DNA of 64,000 bases from assembly GCA_002733205.1 (NCBI GenBank), contig NVUW01000005.1:310001-374000 (forward strand), read 5' to 3'. This stretch comes from Thalassobium sp. (GTDB lineage Bacteria; Pseudomonadota; Gammaproteobacteria; Pseudomonadales; Oceanobacteraceae). Below the pieces are notes generated by a model, which did not search any database, was not told the origin of the DNA, and was given only the letters and a program-made list of their open reading frames with translations. Position 1 is the first letter of the stretch; the number at the start of each line of letters is the position of its first letter. A program made the translations under genes and the position numbers. Shown here piece by piece: positions 18,901 to 26,975 of this stretch.

Positions 18901-19938
18901 TACGATGGCCTGGGTCTGACGGATACGGCCAGAACCTTTGGTTATGATCTCGATGCCGTCGTTGATTATGTCTATAACCCCGAAACTGACCTCGGTTCCT
19001 TTAATATCAGCGTTGGTGGGCAAGGCACGGCGGTGGGTTTTAGCGGTCTCGATAGCTCGTCAATTGCATTTCTGGGGTTGCAGGATGTCAGTGTTTATTC
19101 GCCAGTTGCGGCAAAAGGTAAGGATGTTGCCGGTACTATTAATGGTGTTTCCGCAACGGGAAGCGGGCAGTTTTTACGGGCGGTTGATGGCAATGTAAAA
19201 GCCAGCAATGGCTATTATATTGGTAATGAGGCAACCGATTTTTCCACGCCAGTGGATATTGATGCCACTAATAACACCTTTAAAATTAAGGTCGACGGTG
19301 TTGAGGCGGAAATCACTCTGAATCAGCCCGCTACCTACAACAGCGGCGCAACTCTGGCGCAGGCTTTACAGCAAGCTATAAATGATAACGAAGCATTTAA
19401 AGATGAAGGCATCGCTGTCAAAGTAGAATTTACGGATGATCCTGAATCCTTTGCCAATAATAAATTCGGTATTATTTCTGCGTCGACGGGTGCATCTTCA
19501 TCGGTTGAAATGACGGACTTCTCAAATGAAGCGGCTGCAATTTTTGGTTTCGTTCGTGGTGCAGGTGATGGTGAGGCCGGTAAAGATCAGGTTGGATCTA
19601 TTGATGATGCATCGGGGTTAAGGCTGAAAGTGACCGGTGGCAGCGTTGGTGAGCGTGGCAATGTGACTTACATCACTGGCTTTGGTGATCAGCTGAAAGA
19701 CATTATGGATAGCTTCCTTAATGGTCAGAAGAGCGTAATCGGAGTGAAGCAGGCAGGCCTCGATGATGAGCTTACTGGCGTTGATGATGATCGGACTAAG
19801 ATGGAGACTCGTATCTCGGCTCAGGAAGCACGGCTGAAGTCTCAGTTTCTGTATAACGATGCCATTATTGCTACGTTGAATACCACGCTGGATTATGTGA
19901 AGCAGCAGTTTGAGGCTATGAATAACTCGAAGAAATAA
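15988..19938 (+). CDS. fliD: giant flagellar filament cap protein FliD
   Basis: A FliD of 1316 residues against the usual 450-680. The N-terminal FliD domain is normal (ASIESLGLGSGVLTTDLVEK) and the first part of FliD_C is recognisable to about residue 395 (VDAYNELKSFVDDLSSYD, YRSLTELGVD). About 830 residues are then inserted before the last part of FliD_C (residue ~1230 on, ending with a coiled coil and QQFEAMNNSKK). The insert begins with a second copy of the FliD_N-type strand (GTYDVNITQLASQAK against GTYNVEVLNTAKSHS) and contains about six related modules with a beta-hairpin core such as NFRINVNGQ, NATFSLDVDG, NATFTLNIDGVD and NTFKIKVDGVE. The start at 15988 is preceded by GGGGGAGCA. No sigma-28 -35 box is convincing upstream. 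Confidence 0.95.
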   Translation: MASIESLGLGSGVLTTDLVEKIISAEKEVATLRLDRRQELVEAKITAYGEIQSMMAKVQSAANSLSSPSLVSSTTATSSDEDILTATTSSLSEPGTYNVEVLNTAKSHSLATQTYSSFDEIIGTGKLVFTFGDITYGGGGNFVSQDLNPDRLGKTITIDDSNRTLSGIRDAINNADMGVSASIINDGSGYRLLMTSEETGEENAMRIAALDDSGNMLSGGLAALAFNENQNTAANMSQTSKGEDAQLNVNGLTITRSSNSVDEVIKGVTLNLKNADVGKNISVTVSADTDKLTESIQGFVDAYNELKSFVDDLSSYDADKQQAGLLLGDSTVRGMMSQIRSMISEPIVGLTGKYRSLTELGVDTNKDNEYQLDFDTAKFQKAMGEDRASIVGLLAKSGKTTDSQITYVNDSINTKPGTYDVNITQLASQAKYSGGSLSVLDFSSPVVIDESNDNFRINVNGQTASIGLTHGSYSSGDELAKQLALQINSSETLSKYGHSVSVDYSSSNKNFSITSNKYGAESQIYFATVDPNTANTLGFNTLGQGTYKSVGLTTLNADAFNGKGAVTQAGNKALSESAGINFQANNATFSLDVDGNGPVSVVVNQNASGQDLNGDGVFGDLKDTLQAIQTAIDATALNGQVTAAFDKNGYLIFETVAEGTARSIELTGVGSSVSDTQLGLDGAQGVQANGKDPGLTFGSAVEFNVQVDGIESATKVSIPAGTYATGDALAAEIQNQLNITLAGDANFAGVVKGAEATTGNRDISTNVDFSATNAGFRLNVSGVEKDVLVNTDSGDNIVDIQTALDTAFGAGVVSASLDGTGLKLTTVATGHEEYIEVVSDGQGAKSSSFADISAGIDFSGGQNATFTLNIDGVDINVDVNSDGTTGSNNADSNLIVIQQALDNALTATGQFAAGDVKARVDDTGQLYFETQSKDGVKTASTFGAGASLEVKNLGGTAASALGLSAETVNNGYDGLGLTDTARTFGYDLDAVVDYVYNPETDLGSFNISVGGQGTAVGFSGLDSSSIAFLGLQDVSVYSPVAAKGKDVAGTINGVSATGSGQFLRAVDGNVKASNGYYIGNEATDFSTPVDIDATNNTFKIKVDGVEAEITLNQPATYNSGATLAQALQQAINDNEAFKDEGIAVKVEFTDDPESFANNKFGIISASTGASSSVEMTDFSNEAAAIFGFVRGAGDGEAGKDQVGSIDDASGLRLKVTGGSVGERGNVTYITGFGDQLKDIMDSFLNGQKSVIGVKQAGLDDELTGVDDDRTKMETRISAQEARLKSQFLYNDAIIATLNTTLDYVKQQFEAMNNSKK

Positions 19939-20101
19939 TGTCTGACAGTGGAGGATGCTAAGGATGGCACCACCTGTGCGAGATATCGCACACGAGATTA
20001 GATTGGCAAATTGCGCCACTCTGGTACAGAATGCTCATGTACTTGGTTGGGCCGGAAATGCAGGTTCAGCAGGCGTTCCATTATTAAGGCAGGGATATGC
20101 C

Positions 20102-20539
20102 ATGTCAGATCATAATAAACAACTCGTCGAGCATTTTATTAATCTGTCCTGGAATACCGGACGGTTCAATTTATTACGTCAGATTGTGACTCCCGATTTT
20201 GTCTATCACACAACCTTTGCCGAAGGGTTTAAGGACGTTGATTCGTTCGTCGAATACGTCAAACAGATTCGAACCGCCATCGTAGATCTTGATGTATCCA
20301 TTGAAGAGATCATGGCTGAGGGGGATCGTGTGATTACTATCTCAACCTTTAGCGGTTCCTTTCAGAAGCCATTATTTGGTTTTCCGCCTAACAATAAGGT
20401 CATCGGTTTCAGTGCGGTTTCCACCTGGGAAATCCGGCGTGGGCGGGTATGCAGCCAGAACACCTTGGTTGACCTGGCTGGTCTGCAACGTCAGATGGCG
20501 CAGAATTGGGGGAACGGTACGGTACGTGCTGCCGGTTAG
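20102..20539 (+). CDS. SnoaL-like ester cyclase family protein
   Basis: A protein of 145 residues resembling the NTF2-fold SnoaL-like group: helices at the N-terminus (LVEHFINLSWNTG), then strands with TPDFVYHTTFAEGFKD and GDRVITISTFSG, ending with STWEIRRGRVCSQN. Members are cyclases, isomerases or proteins of unknown role, so no reaction can be assigned. I start at 20102, with AGGG upstream, since the family homology begins there; in-frame ATGs at 19955 and 19964 would add a low-complexity leader with no homology. The 163 bases before it hold a GTGCGA/TCGCAC hairpin (19976-19991) and no clear promoter. Confidence 0.7.
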   Translation: MSDHNKQLVEHFINLSWNTGRFNLLRQIVTPDFVYHTTFAEGFKDVDSFVEYVKQIRTAIVDLDVSIEEIMAEGDRVITISTFSGSFQKPLFGFPPNNKVIGFSAVSTWEIRRGRVCSQNTLVDLAGLQRQMAQNWGNGTVRAAG

Positions 20540-20564
20540 TCCGGAGCGGTTGAATCGCAGATAC

Positions 20565-20592
20565 AAAAAAAGAGCCTGAACGGCTCTTTTTT
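20565..20592. terminator. bidirectional terminator between the SnoaL-like gene and bfd
   Basis: AAAAAAGAGCC, a five-base loop and GGCTCTTTTTT give a symmetric stem with an A-run before and a T-run after. It can serve both convergent genes. Confidence 0.9.
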
Positions 20593-20613
20593 AGTATCTG
20601 GACTACTGCTTTC

Positions 20614-20808
20614 TCAACTGGCCACAGCAAATTCGCAGGGTGGCATGCGGGATATATGCTCACGCACCATCTGCTTGGCGCTTTGGCCACAACAGCCGCA
20701 GTCAGTACCAACGCCCAGCTTCTGGCGGATCTGTGCATAGCTGTCGCCTTGTTCGACGGCTTGCTCGATTTGTTGTTGCGTAACCGCTTTGCATAAACAC
20801 ACGTACAT
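20614..20808 (-). CDS. bfd: bacterioferritin-associated ferredoxin
   Basis: A BFD-like [2Fe-2S] protein of 64 residues, the usual size. Ligand cysteines are visible as MYVCLCKAVT and GTDCGCCGQSAKQMV. It delivers electrons to bacterioferritin to release stored iron. The ATG at 20808 gives the family's normal start; a TTG three codons upstream is less likely. Transcription is from the site at 20845-20873. No bacterioferritin gene is nearby. Confidence 0.9.
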   Translation of the reverse strand: MYVCLCKAVTQQQIEQAVEQGDSYAQIRQKLGVGTDCGCCGQSAKQMVREHISRMPPCEFAVAS

Positions 20809-21180
20809 GGTAATCAAATCCGGATGCGAATCACTTTGATTTGTAATTTAATCTTAATGCGAAGGATTTGCAATAGCCTTACTGGCTGTTTTCACTGATT
20901 TTCTGAGAAATATTGGGATGGCCAGGAAAAACCTGAGTGGATACGTTCAGTGTTGGCGCTATGGCTGGCCTGAACTGCGGCTGGCGGTCTCAGTAAGAGG
21001 ATTGAATCGCCTTTTGTTTAAGGTTTGAGGTGTGATGCAAGGTTGACGGCTCTCTTTAACATACTCGCATCCAGCGCCTGAGTTCTGTAAAATGCGGCCT
21101 CTTTTTTGTTGCCGGCTTGCTGTACGCAGGCTGATCTGACTCCGCCCGGCCAATCGGCTGGATGACAACAGGGTATTACA
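20809..21180. other. 372-base intergenic region between divergent bfd and prfB
   Basis: It holds the bfd promoter on the left. On the right is the prfB leader with AGGG seven bases before the TTG start. A near-palindrome around 20857-20875 (AATGCGAAGGATTTGCAAT) overlaps the bfd -35 and could be an iron-regulator site, which I cannot confirm. I see no coding sequence in the remainder. Confidence 0.5.
20845..20873 (-). promoter_or_regulatory. candidate sigma-70 promoter of bfd
   Basis: On the minus strand TTGCAA (20873-20868), 17 bases, then TAAATT (20850-20845), about 40 bases upstream of the bfd start. Confidence 0.5.
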
Positions 21181-22276
21181 TTGGAAATCAATCCGATCCT
21201 CGAAACCATCAAAGACCTGACGGCGCGTACCGACGTGCTTAGGGGGTATCTTTGACTACGCCAACAAGCTTGAGCGTCTGGAAGAAGTAGAACAGGAACT
21301 GTCACAGGGCGACGTCTGGGATAACCCAGACCGCGCGCAGGAGCTGGGTAAAGAACGCTCAGCACTGGAACATGTGGTCAAAACCATTGATACCTTGGAT
21401 ACCGGCCTGAACGATGCCCGCGATTTGCTGGATATGGCCGTTGAAGAAGACGATGAGAACGCGGTAGACGATATCCGCGCTGAGCTGGCTTCTTTGCAGA
21501 AAGAACTGGAAGTGCTGGAATTCCGTCGCATGTTCTCCGGTGAACTGGATCCGAACAACTGCTATGTCGAGATCCAATCTGGTTCCGGCGGCACAGAAGC
21601 TCAGGACTGGGCCAATATGATGCTGCGGATGTACCTGCGCTGGATTGAAGCGCATGGCTTCAAAGGCGAGCTGATGGAAGTGGCCGAAGGCGAAGTTGCC
21701 GGTATTAAAGGTGCAACGATCCGTGTTGAAGGCGAATACGCTTATGGCTGGCTGCGTACCGAAACCGGTGTTCACCGCCTGGTGCGCAAAAGCCCGTTTG
21801 ACTCAGGAAATCGCCGCCATACGTCGTTCTCCTCGGTGTTTGTCTCACCGGAAGTGGATGATGATATTGATATTGAGATTAACCCGGCGGATTTACGTAT
21901 CGACGTATATCGTGCTTCCGGCGCGGGTGGTCAGCACGTTAACCGGACTGAATCCGCGGTACGTATTACGCACTTGCCGACCAACATTGTGACTCAGTGT
22001 CAGAACGACCGCTCGCAGCACAAAAACAAAGACCAGGCCATGAAACAGCTGAAAGCCAAGCTGTATGAGCTGGAAATGCAGAAGCGTAATGCTGAAGCGC
22101 AGGCGCTGGAAGACACCAAGTCGGATATCGGCTGGGGTAGCCAGATCCGTTCTTATGTACTTGATGACGCACGTATTAAAGACCTGCGTACCGGCGTTGA
22201 AACCCGTAATACCCAGGCAGTACTGGACGGTGATCTGGACCAGTTTATCGAAGCCAGCCTGAAAAAAGGCCTGTAA
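21181..22276 (+). CDS. prfB: peptide chain release factor 2 (programmed +1 frameshift)
   Basis: RF2 of 364 residues, recognising UGA and UAA. It is encoded in two frames: 24 codons from a TTG start (reading [13 protein letters not shown]), an in-frame UGA at 21253-21255, then the +1 frame from GAC at 21254 to the stop at 22276. The RF2 anticodon region and catalytic loop [10 protein letters not shown] are intact, as are [14 protein letters not shown] and [22 protein letters not shown] is chosen because AGGG lies seven bases upstream and the homology begins there. lysS follows after 40 bases, the usual pair. Confidence 0.96.
21241..21256 (+). promoter_or_regulatory. RF2 programmed frameshift site
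   Basis: AGGGGGTATCTTTGAC holds the internal Shine-Dalgarno (AGGGGG), the slippery CTT and the UGA-C stop context that drive autoregulated +1 frameshifting. This is the canonical form. Confidence 0.97.
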
Positions 22277-22316
22277 ATCATCACGCTTCGACGTATCTAA
22301 TTTTTAGGGTGACACC

Positions 22317-23849
22317 ATGACAGACAACAATATGACCGCACAGCCAGCTCAGGATGAGAACAAACTGATTGCCGAACGCCGCGCCAAGCTCGAACAGCTG
22401 CGCAGCAACTGCAAGTCGAATGCCCATCCCAATGATTTTCGCCGCGAAAACCTGGCCGGTGAACTGAAAGCGGAACATGGCGGTAAGAGCCAGGAAGAAC
22501 TGGCCGCTGCCGGTATTCGTGTTGCGGTTGCCGGTCGTGCAATGCGCCGCGGTGGTCCTTTTGTTGGTGTTCAGGATGGCACAGGCACCATTCAGATTTA
22601 CATGGCCAAAGGCATGCAGAAAGAAAGCGAAGCCTGGCAGATGCTGGATCTGGGCGATATCGTTGCGGGTACCGGCACCCTGCACCTGTCGGGTAAAGGC
22701 GAGCTGTACGTTGAGATTGATGACCTCAGCAACTTTCGCATTCTGACCAAAGCTCTGCGCCCGCTGCCGGACAAATTCCATGGCCTGGCCGATCAGGAAA
22801 TGAAATACCGTCAGCGCTATGTCGATCTGATCATCAACGAAGAGACCCGCCGTACTTTCCTGATCCGTTCAAAAATGATCGAAAGCATCCGTTTCTTCCT
22901 GTCGCAGCGTGGTTTTATCGAGGTTGAAACGCCGATGCTGCAGACCATTCCGGGTGGTGCTTCGGCTAAGCCCTTCGAAACTCATCATAATGCGCTGGGC
23001 ATTGATATGTTCCTGCGTATTGCGCCGGAACTGTACCTCAAGCGTCTGGTGGTGGGCGGGTTTGACCGTGTGTTCGAGATTAACCGTAACTTCCGTAACG
23101 AGGGGTTGAGCACGCGTCATAACCCTGAATTCACCATGATCGAGTTCTATCAGGCGTATGCCGATTACCGCGACATGATGGACACCACGGAAGAGATGCT
23201 GCGTTTCCTCGCCGAAAGCGTATTGGGCACCACCACGCTGGAATACGGGGATGCGACGTACGATCTTTCTCAGCCTTTTACCCGCATGAGCATGGTCGAC
23301 GCTATTCTTAAGTACAATCCAGACATGGATGGTGCCATTTTGCGTGATGCCGAAAACCACATGGAAACCCTGAAGGATTACGCACGCAGCGTTGGTATTC
23401 ATTTGGGGCCGAAAGAAGCCGGTTGGGGGGCAGGTAAGCTGGTGTGTGAGATCTTTGAAGCCACCGCTGAAGAGAAGCTGGATCAGCCAACCTTTATTAC
23501 CGAATACCCATGGGAAGTATCGCCACTGGCCCGACGCAACGATGACAATCCATTTGTGACAGATCGCTTTGAGTTTTTCGTTGGCGGACGTGAACTGGCT
23601 AACGGTTTCTCCGAGCTTAACGATGCTGAAGATCAGGCCGCCCGTTTCCGTAAGCAGGTTGAAGAAAAAGACGCCGGTGATGACGAAGCCATGCATTACG
23701 ACGAAGACTACGTCCGTGCTCTGGAATACGGTTTGCCACCAACGGCCGGTGAAGGTATTGGTATCGACCGCCTGGTGATGCTGTTTACCAACAGCCACAC
23801 CATTAAAGATGTTTTGCTGTTCCCGCATATGAAGCCGCTGATGGATTAA
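22317..23849 (+). CDS. lysS: lysyl-tRNA synthetase, class II
   Basis: LysRS of 510 residues. The N-terminal OB-fold anticodon domain ([19 protein letters not shown]) precedes the class II core, with motif 2 in [20 protein letters not shown] and motif 3 in GIGIDRLVM near the C-terminus. AGGG lies eight bases before the ATG at 22317. It is co-transcribed with prfB and ends at a strong terminator. Confidence 0.97.
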   Translation: MTDNNMTAQPAQDENKLIAERRAKLEQLRSNCKSNAHPNDFRRENLAGELKAEHGGKSQEELAAAGIRVAVAGRAMRRGGPFVGVQDGTGTIQIYMAKGMQKESEAWQMLDLGDIVAGTGTLHLSGKGELYVEIDDLSNFRILTKALRPLPDKFHGLADQEMKYRQRYVDLIINEETRRTFLIRSKMIESIRFFLSQRGFIEVETPMLQTIPGGASAKPFETHHNALGIDMFLRIAPELYLKRLVVGGFDRVFEINRNFRNEGLSTRHNPEFTMIEFYQAYADYRDMMDTTEEMLRFLAESVLGTTTLEYGDATYDLSQPFTRMSMVDAILKYNPDMDGAILRDAENHMETLKDYARSVGIHLGPKEAGWGAGKLVCEIFEATAEEKLDQPTFITEYPWEVSPLARRNDDNPFVTDRFEFFVGGRELANGFSELNDAEDQAARFRKQVEEKDAGDDEAMHYDEDYVRALEYGLPPTAGEGIGIDRLVMLFTNSHTIKDVLLFPHMKPLMD

Positions 23850-23869
23850 AGCGCTTCCTATTATTGCGA

Positions 23870-23897
23870 AAAACAGGCAGCTTCGGCTGCCTGTTTT
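23870..23897 (+). terminator. rho-independent terminator after lysS
   Basis: A perfect 12-pair stem AAAACAGGCAGC/GCTGCCTGTTTT with a TTCG tetraloop. Confidence 0.92.
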
Positions 23898-23901
23898 GCT
23901 A

Positions 23902-23930
23902 GGGCCTGTTTAATGGGTATTAACAGGCCC
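23902..23930 (+). repeat. second inverted repeat in the lysS-ung gap
   Basis: GGGCCTGT and ACAGGCCC pair, extended by TAAT/ATTA past a single bulged T, with a GGGT loop. It starts four bases after the lysS terminator and shares the CCTGTT/AACAGG core with it. No T-run follows, so it may be part of the ung 5' leader or a folding alternative. Confidence 0.6.
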
Positions 23931-23969
23931 TGGGGCAGATGACAGATATTTTATTAAGGACATAACAAC

Positions 23970-24647
23970 ATGGGAAAAGCCGGAGAATTACATCCATCAT
24001 GGCAGGCGGTTTTGGGTGAAGAGCTCGACCAGCCTTATATGCACAAATTGCGTGATTTTCTCAAAGCAGAAAAAGCCGCAGGTAAGGTGATTTTCCCCCC
24101 TGGTCCGCAGATTTTTAATGCGTTTAACCACACTCCTTTTGACCATGTTCGTGTTGTGATTATTGGTCAGGACCCGTATCACGGGCCGGGCCAGGCGCAT
24201 GGTCTGAGTTTCTCGGTGCAGCCCGGGGTAAAAAATCCACCGTCGCTGGTGAATATTTTCAAAGAAATTGAAGGTGACCTTGGTGTCTGCATGAGCGGCA
24301 GTGGTGATTTAACTCCTTGGGCGGATCAGGGCGTGTTATTGCTGAACGCTACGCTTACGGTCGAACAGGCTAATGCGGGTTCGCATCAGGGGAAGGGCTG
24401 GGAGCAATTTACCGATGCGGCTATCCGTGCTCTGAATGAGCAGCGGGAAGGGCTGGTGTTTGTGCTTTGGGGCAGTTACGCGCAGAAGAAAGGAGCCGTC
24501 ATTAATGGACAAAAACATTTAGTGCTGAAATCGGTTCACCCATCGCCGTTATCTGCGCATCGCGGTTTTTTTGGCAATAAGCAATTTTCGGGTATTAATG
24601 AGTATCTAATAACCCGTGGCGAAGCCCCGATAGAATGGCAGCTGTAA
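23970..24647 (+). CDS. ung: uracil-DNA glycosylase
   Basis: A family 1 UDG of 225 residues, the standard length. The catalytic water-activating motif [17 protein letters not shown] and the [11 protein letters not shown] leucine loop are both present. It excises uracil from DNA to start base excision repair. AAGGA lies nine bases before the ATG. It ends at a terminator that reaches into the convergent methyltransferase gene. Confidence 0.97.
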   Translation: MGKAGELHPSWQAVLGEELDQPYMHKLRDFLKAEKAAGKVIFPPGPQIFNAFNHTPFDHVRVVIIGQDPYHGPGQAHGLSFSVQPGVKNPPSLVNIFKEIEGDLGVCMSGSGDLTPWADQGVLLLNATLTVEQANAGSHQGKGWEQFTDAAIRALNEQREGLVFVLWGSYAQKKGAVINGQKHLVLKSVHPSPLSAHRGFFGNKQFSGINEYLITRGEAPIEWQL

Positions 24648-24667
24648 TGCTGTTTTCTGCCATGATT

Positions 24668-24700
24668 AAACCAGCGTCATATCATGCTGGTTATTTTTTT
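24668..24700 (+). terminator. rho-independent terminator after ung
   Basis: AACCAGC and GCTGGTT pair around a ten-base loop, followed by ATTTTTTT. The right arm overlaps the last codons of the opposing gene. Confidence 0.82.
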
Positions 24701-26706
24701 CGGGCATAAAACTGATACATACCGGCAAACAGCTGTGGATTGGTTTGTTCCAGCTTGTGCCATTCGTCGATACTGATGCGACCGCTGTGCTTGCCGCCGA
24801 TGTTCAGCAGTTCCTGTGAGTCCGGCGGTGGCAACATGCCCACCCATTCTAGCCCGGCTGAGGCAATAAACTCTGCCAGCTGCAGTACCTCAAATACATG
24901 CTCCTGTTCGTGAAACAGCAGGTCACGGCAGGCACTCAGGCTGTAAAAATCCGGGGAGTTATAAATCTCTTTCCAATCACCTTCGATTGATCCCTGCAGC
25001 AGAGCCTCCCGAACCAGGCGCATTTCTGAGGCCTGACGAGGCAATTTACTTCCCCAGAGTTGACGTAATTCAGTGATCTGTTGACGGGCGGTTGCGCTGT
25101 ACAGGGCAATTTTAATAACACCGCCAGGCTTCAGCTGTCTGGCCAGAGCCAGCAGTCCGGCTTGTGGTGATTGCATATGATGCAGAACGCCAGAGCACTC
25201 AATGACATCAAAATTCTGCTGCAGGTTTTCAGCCTGCAAAATATCGCCCTGAATAAAGTGAATATTACGGCACTGACGCTTATCTGCCTGATGTTTTGCA
25301 TACGCTAAGGCACTGTGGCTGAGATCCAGCGCGGTAACCTGAACCTGAGTGAAATATTGTGCCAGGCGAATCGCATGACGACCGGTGCCGCAACCGGCGA
25401 CCAGAATATTCAATGGGCTGTCTGTCTGAGTAAGTAATGTATGGTCAGGGAAGGCCGCCTGAAGTGCTGCGCGGTAATCTCCGGGCTGGCTGTAGCCAAT
25501 ATCCGTCCAGCGTGGATACGGATTTTGGTTGTATTGCTGTTGTACTTTGAGCGAGGTTCTGTCGGCACTGTCTCCCAGTGTTGGGATACTGCTAATCATG
25601 CTGTTCAGGCTCTGGGATTCAGCAATTGTGGTGCGGACTATGCCGTCCATTATTTTAGGCCACTGCAGTTTTTTACGGCTTAATTCAGGGAAAAAGTCAC
25701 ACTGAATTAACGGCTTATACATTTGCAATAGCAGCAAAGCAGGGTAAATGTCGTCGGCTTTTAACTCGTCAATGTTGAGCATTTTTCCGCAAAGAATTTC
25801 GAGTTGTTGCGCCAGAGATTCTTCCTGCGTCGTAATGTACCAAACCGATTCATTCAGTGAGCATTGTTGTGCCAGTGCCGCGACCAAAGGCAGCAGATCT
25901 TTCTTAATCGCGAGGTTGCTGCTGCAGGATAACAGTAATGATTTTCTCAGCGTCAAAAACAGACGTTCTATCAGCGGATCGCAGAAATAAAAGCGTGCCA
26001 TGCATTTCAGCAGTAAGTTGTCACCGGCAATGGTTTCCAGCTCCAGTGGACAACCCGCTTCAGATAACCGCAGTTTATGCTTTAGTAATGATGTCGCCAG
26101 GCCGCGCAGTTGACTGTGGTCGGTATCGTTAAAATCCAGGTAGCGTAATAAATCCTGTTCAAGTTCTTCAGAATAGAAATCGGCTACAACATGAGAGGCG
26201 GATTCAAATAACTTGCTGCGGATTTGTTTATCGCGCGCCTGCGTTTTTATCAGTTCGCGATAATGACGGAAAGCTTCAACATAATCGCCTTGCAGCAATT
26301 TAACATGAGCCAGAAAATTCGCAGCTTTGGTCGCTACGCGCGAGATGCGGCTGGAACGGTTGAAATAATCTTCGGCTTTATCGAGCTGATGTTGACTCAG
26401 GGCGATATGACCTGCGCTGTACAGCAGGCTGGCGCTGTCAGGTTTGATACTGAGGCCGCGATTCACCCAATACTCTGCCGCCGTAACATGATGACGCTGT
26501 AGCTCAATGCGGGCCAGCAGGTTGAGTCCGGCAAGATTATCAGGTCGCAGCTGCTGCGCTGCTTCTGCCAGTGCACAGGCTTCCTGCAGCAGACGATCAT
26601 CATGCTGTGTAACAGCATCGCTGTACAACTTGCTCGCCAGTTCGTACAGGTGGCGATGTTCCCCTGTAGCATTGCGGGCGACGGTCTGTAGTTGTGCGCT
26701 AGCCAT
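24691..26706 (-). CDS. TPR-repeat protein with C-terminal class I methyltransferase domain
   Basis: A protein of 671 residues. About residues 1-190 are TPR helices (LAEAAQQLRPDNLAGLNLLA, WVNRGLSIKPDSASLLYSAG), followed by a helical middle section. The C-terminal ~270 form a SAM-dependent methyltransferase with NILVAGCGTGRHAIRLA (motif I) and VIECSGVLHHMQSP. A likely regulatory segment QYNQNPYPRW precedes motif I. The start at 26706 has GAGG eight bases upstream; an ATG at 26766 adds a spurious hydrophobic leader. It lies divergent to fliS beside the flagellar genes, so a filament or glycan methylation role is possible, but the substrate is unknown. Do not equate it with the lysine methylase FliB, an unrelated family. 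Confidence 0.8.
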   Translation of the reverse strand: MASAQLQTVARNATGEHRHLYELASKLYSDAVTQHDDRLLQEACALAEAAQQLRPDNLAGLNLLARIELQRHHVTAAEYWVNRGLSIKPDSASLLYSAGHIALSQHQLDKAEDYFNRSSRISRVATKAANFLAHVKLLQGDYVEAFRHYRELIKTQARDKQIRSKLFESASHVVADFYSEELEQDLLRYLDFNDTDHSQLRGLATSLLKHKLRLSEAGCPLELETIAGDNLLLKCMARFYFCDPLIERLFLTLRKSLLLSCSSNLAIKKDLLPLVAALAQQCSLNESVWYITTQEESLAQQLEILCGKMLNIDELKADDIYPALLLLQMYKPLIQCDFFPELSRKKLQWPKIMDGIVRTTIAESQSLNSMISSIPTLGDSADRTSLKVQQQYNQNPYPRWTDIGYSQPGDYRAALQAAFPDHTLLTQTDSPLNILVAGCGTGRHAIRLAQYFTQVQVTALDLSHSALAYAKHQADKRQCRNIHFIQGDILQAENLQQNFDVIECSGVLHHMQSPQAGLLALARQLKPGGVIKIALYSATARQQITELRQLWGSKLPRQASEMRLVREALLQGSIEGDWKEIYNSPDFYSLSACRDLLFHEQEHVFEVLQLAEFIASAGLEWVGMLPPPDSQELLNIGGKHSGRISIDEWHKLEQTNPQLFAGMYQFYARKK

Positions 26707-26911
26707 AATTAAAGCCTCGTTAAAAAAATGCACTGACAATCCGGCTATCAGCACAATGCATGCCATTTCTTAACTTATTGAATACTATAGAGTTTATAGG
26801 TTTCTTCAGCGGCAATGACGCGTGCCGTGGGTTGCCGTCCGGCGAGGCATTGCCGGTTTTGTGAAATACTGAACCTTCTTTTGCGATGCCTGTTGAACGT
26901 AAATAAGAGCC

Positions 26912-26938
26912 TAAAGAAATTCTCCGGGCGGCCGTAAT
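26912..26938 (+). promoter_or_regulatory. sigma-28 (FliA) promoter of fliS
   Basis: TAAA (26912-26915), 15-base spacer, GCCGTAAT (26931-26938), 37 bases before the fliS start. Confidence 0.75.
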
Positions 26939-26975
26939 ACTGGTAACAGGCTTTTGCGAACTCAGGAGATGTGAC

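Noticed and set aside
21250..21256. prfB as a frameshifted pseudogene
   Set aside because: The UGA sits in the canonical RF2 recoding site, so it is programmed frameshifting.
22869..23828. Minus-strand open frame of 319 codons
   Set aside because: It lies wholly antisense to lysS, whose protein is fully conserved; the frame resembles no family.
26811..26827. Sigma-54-like GGCACG...ATTGC on the minus strand before the TPR-methyltransferase
   Set aside because: The GG-GC spacing is 11, not 10; sigma-54 tolerates this poorly.
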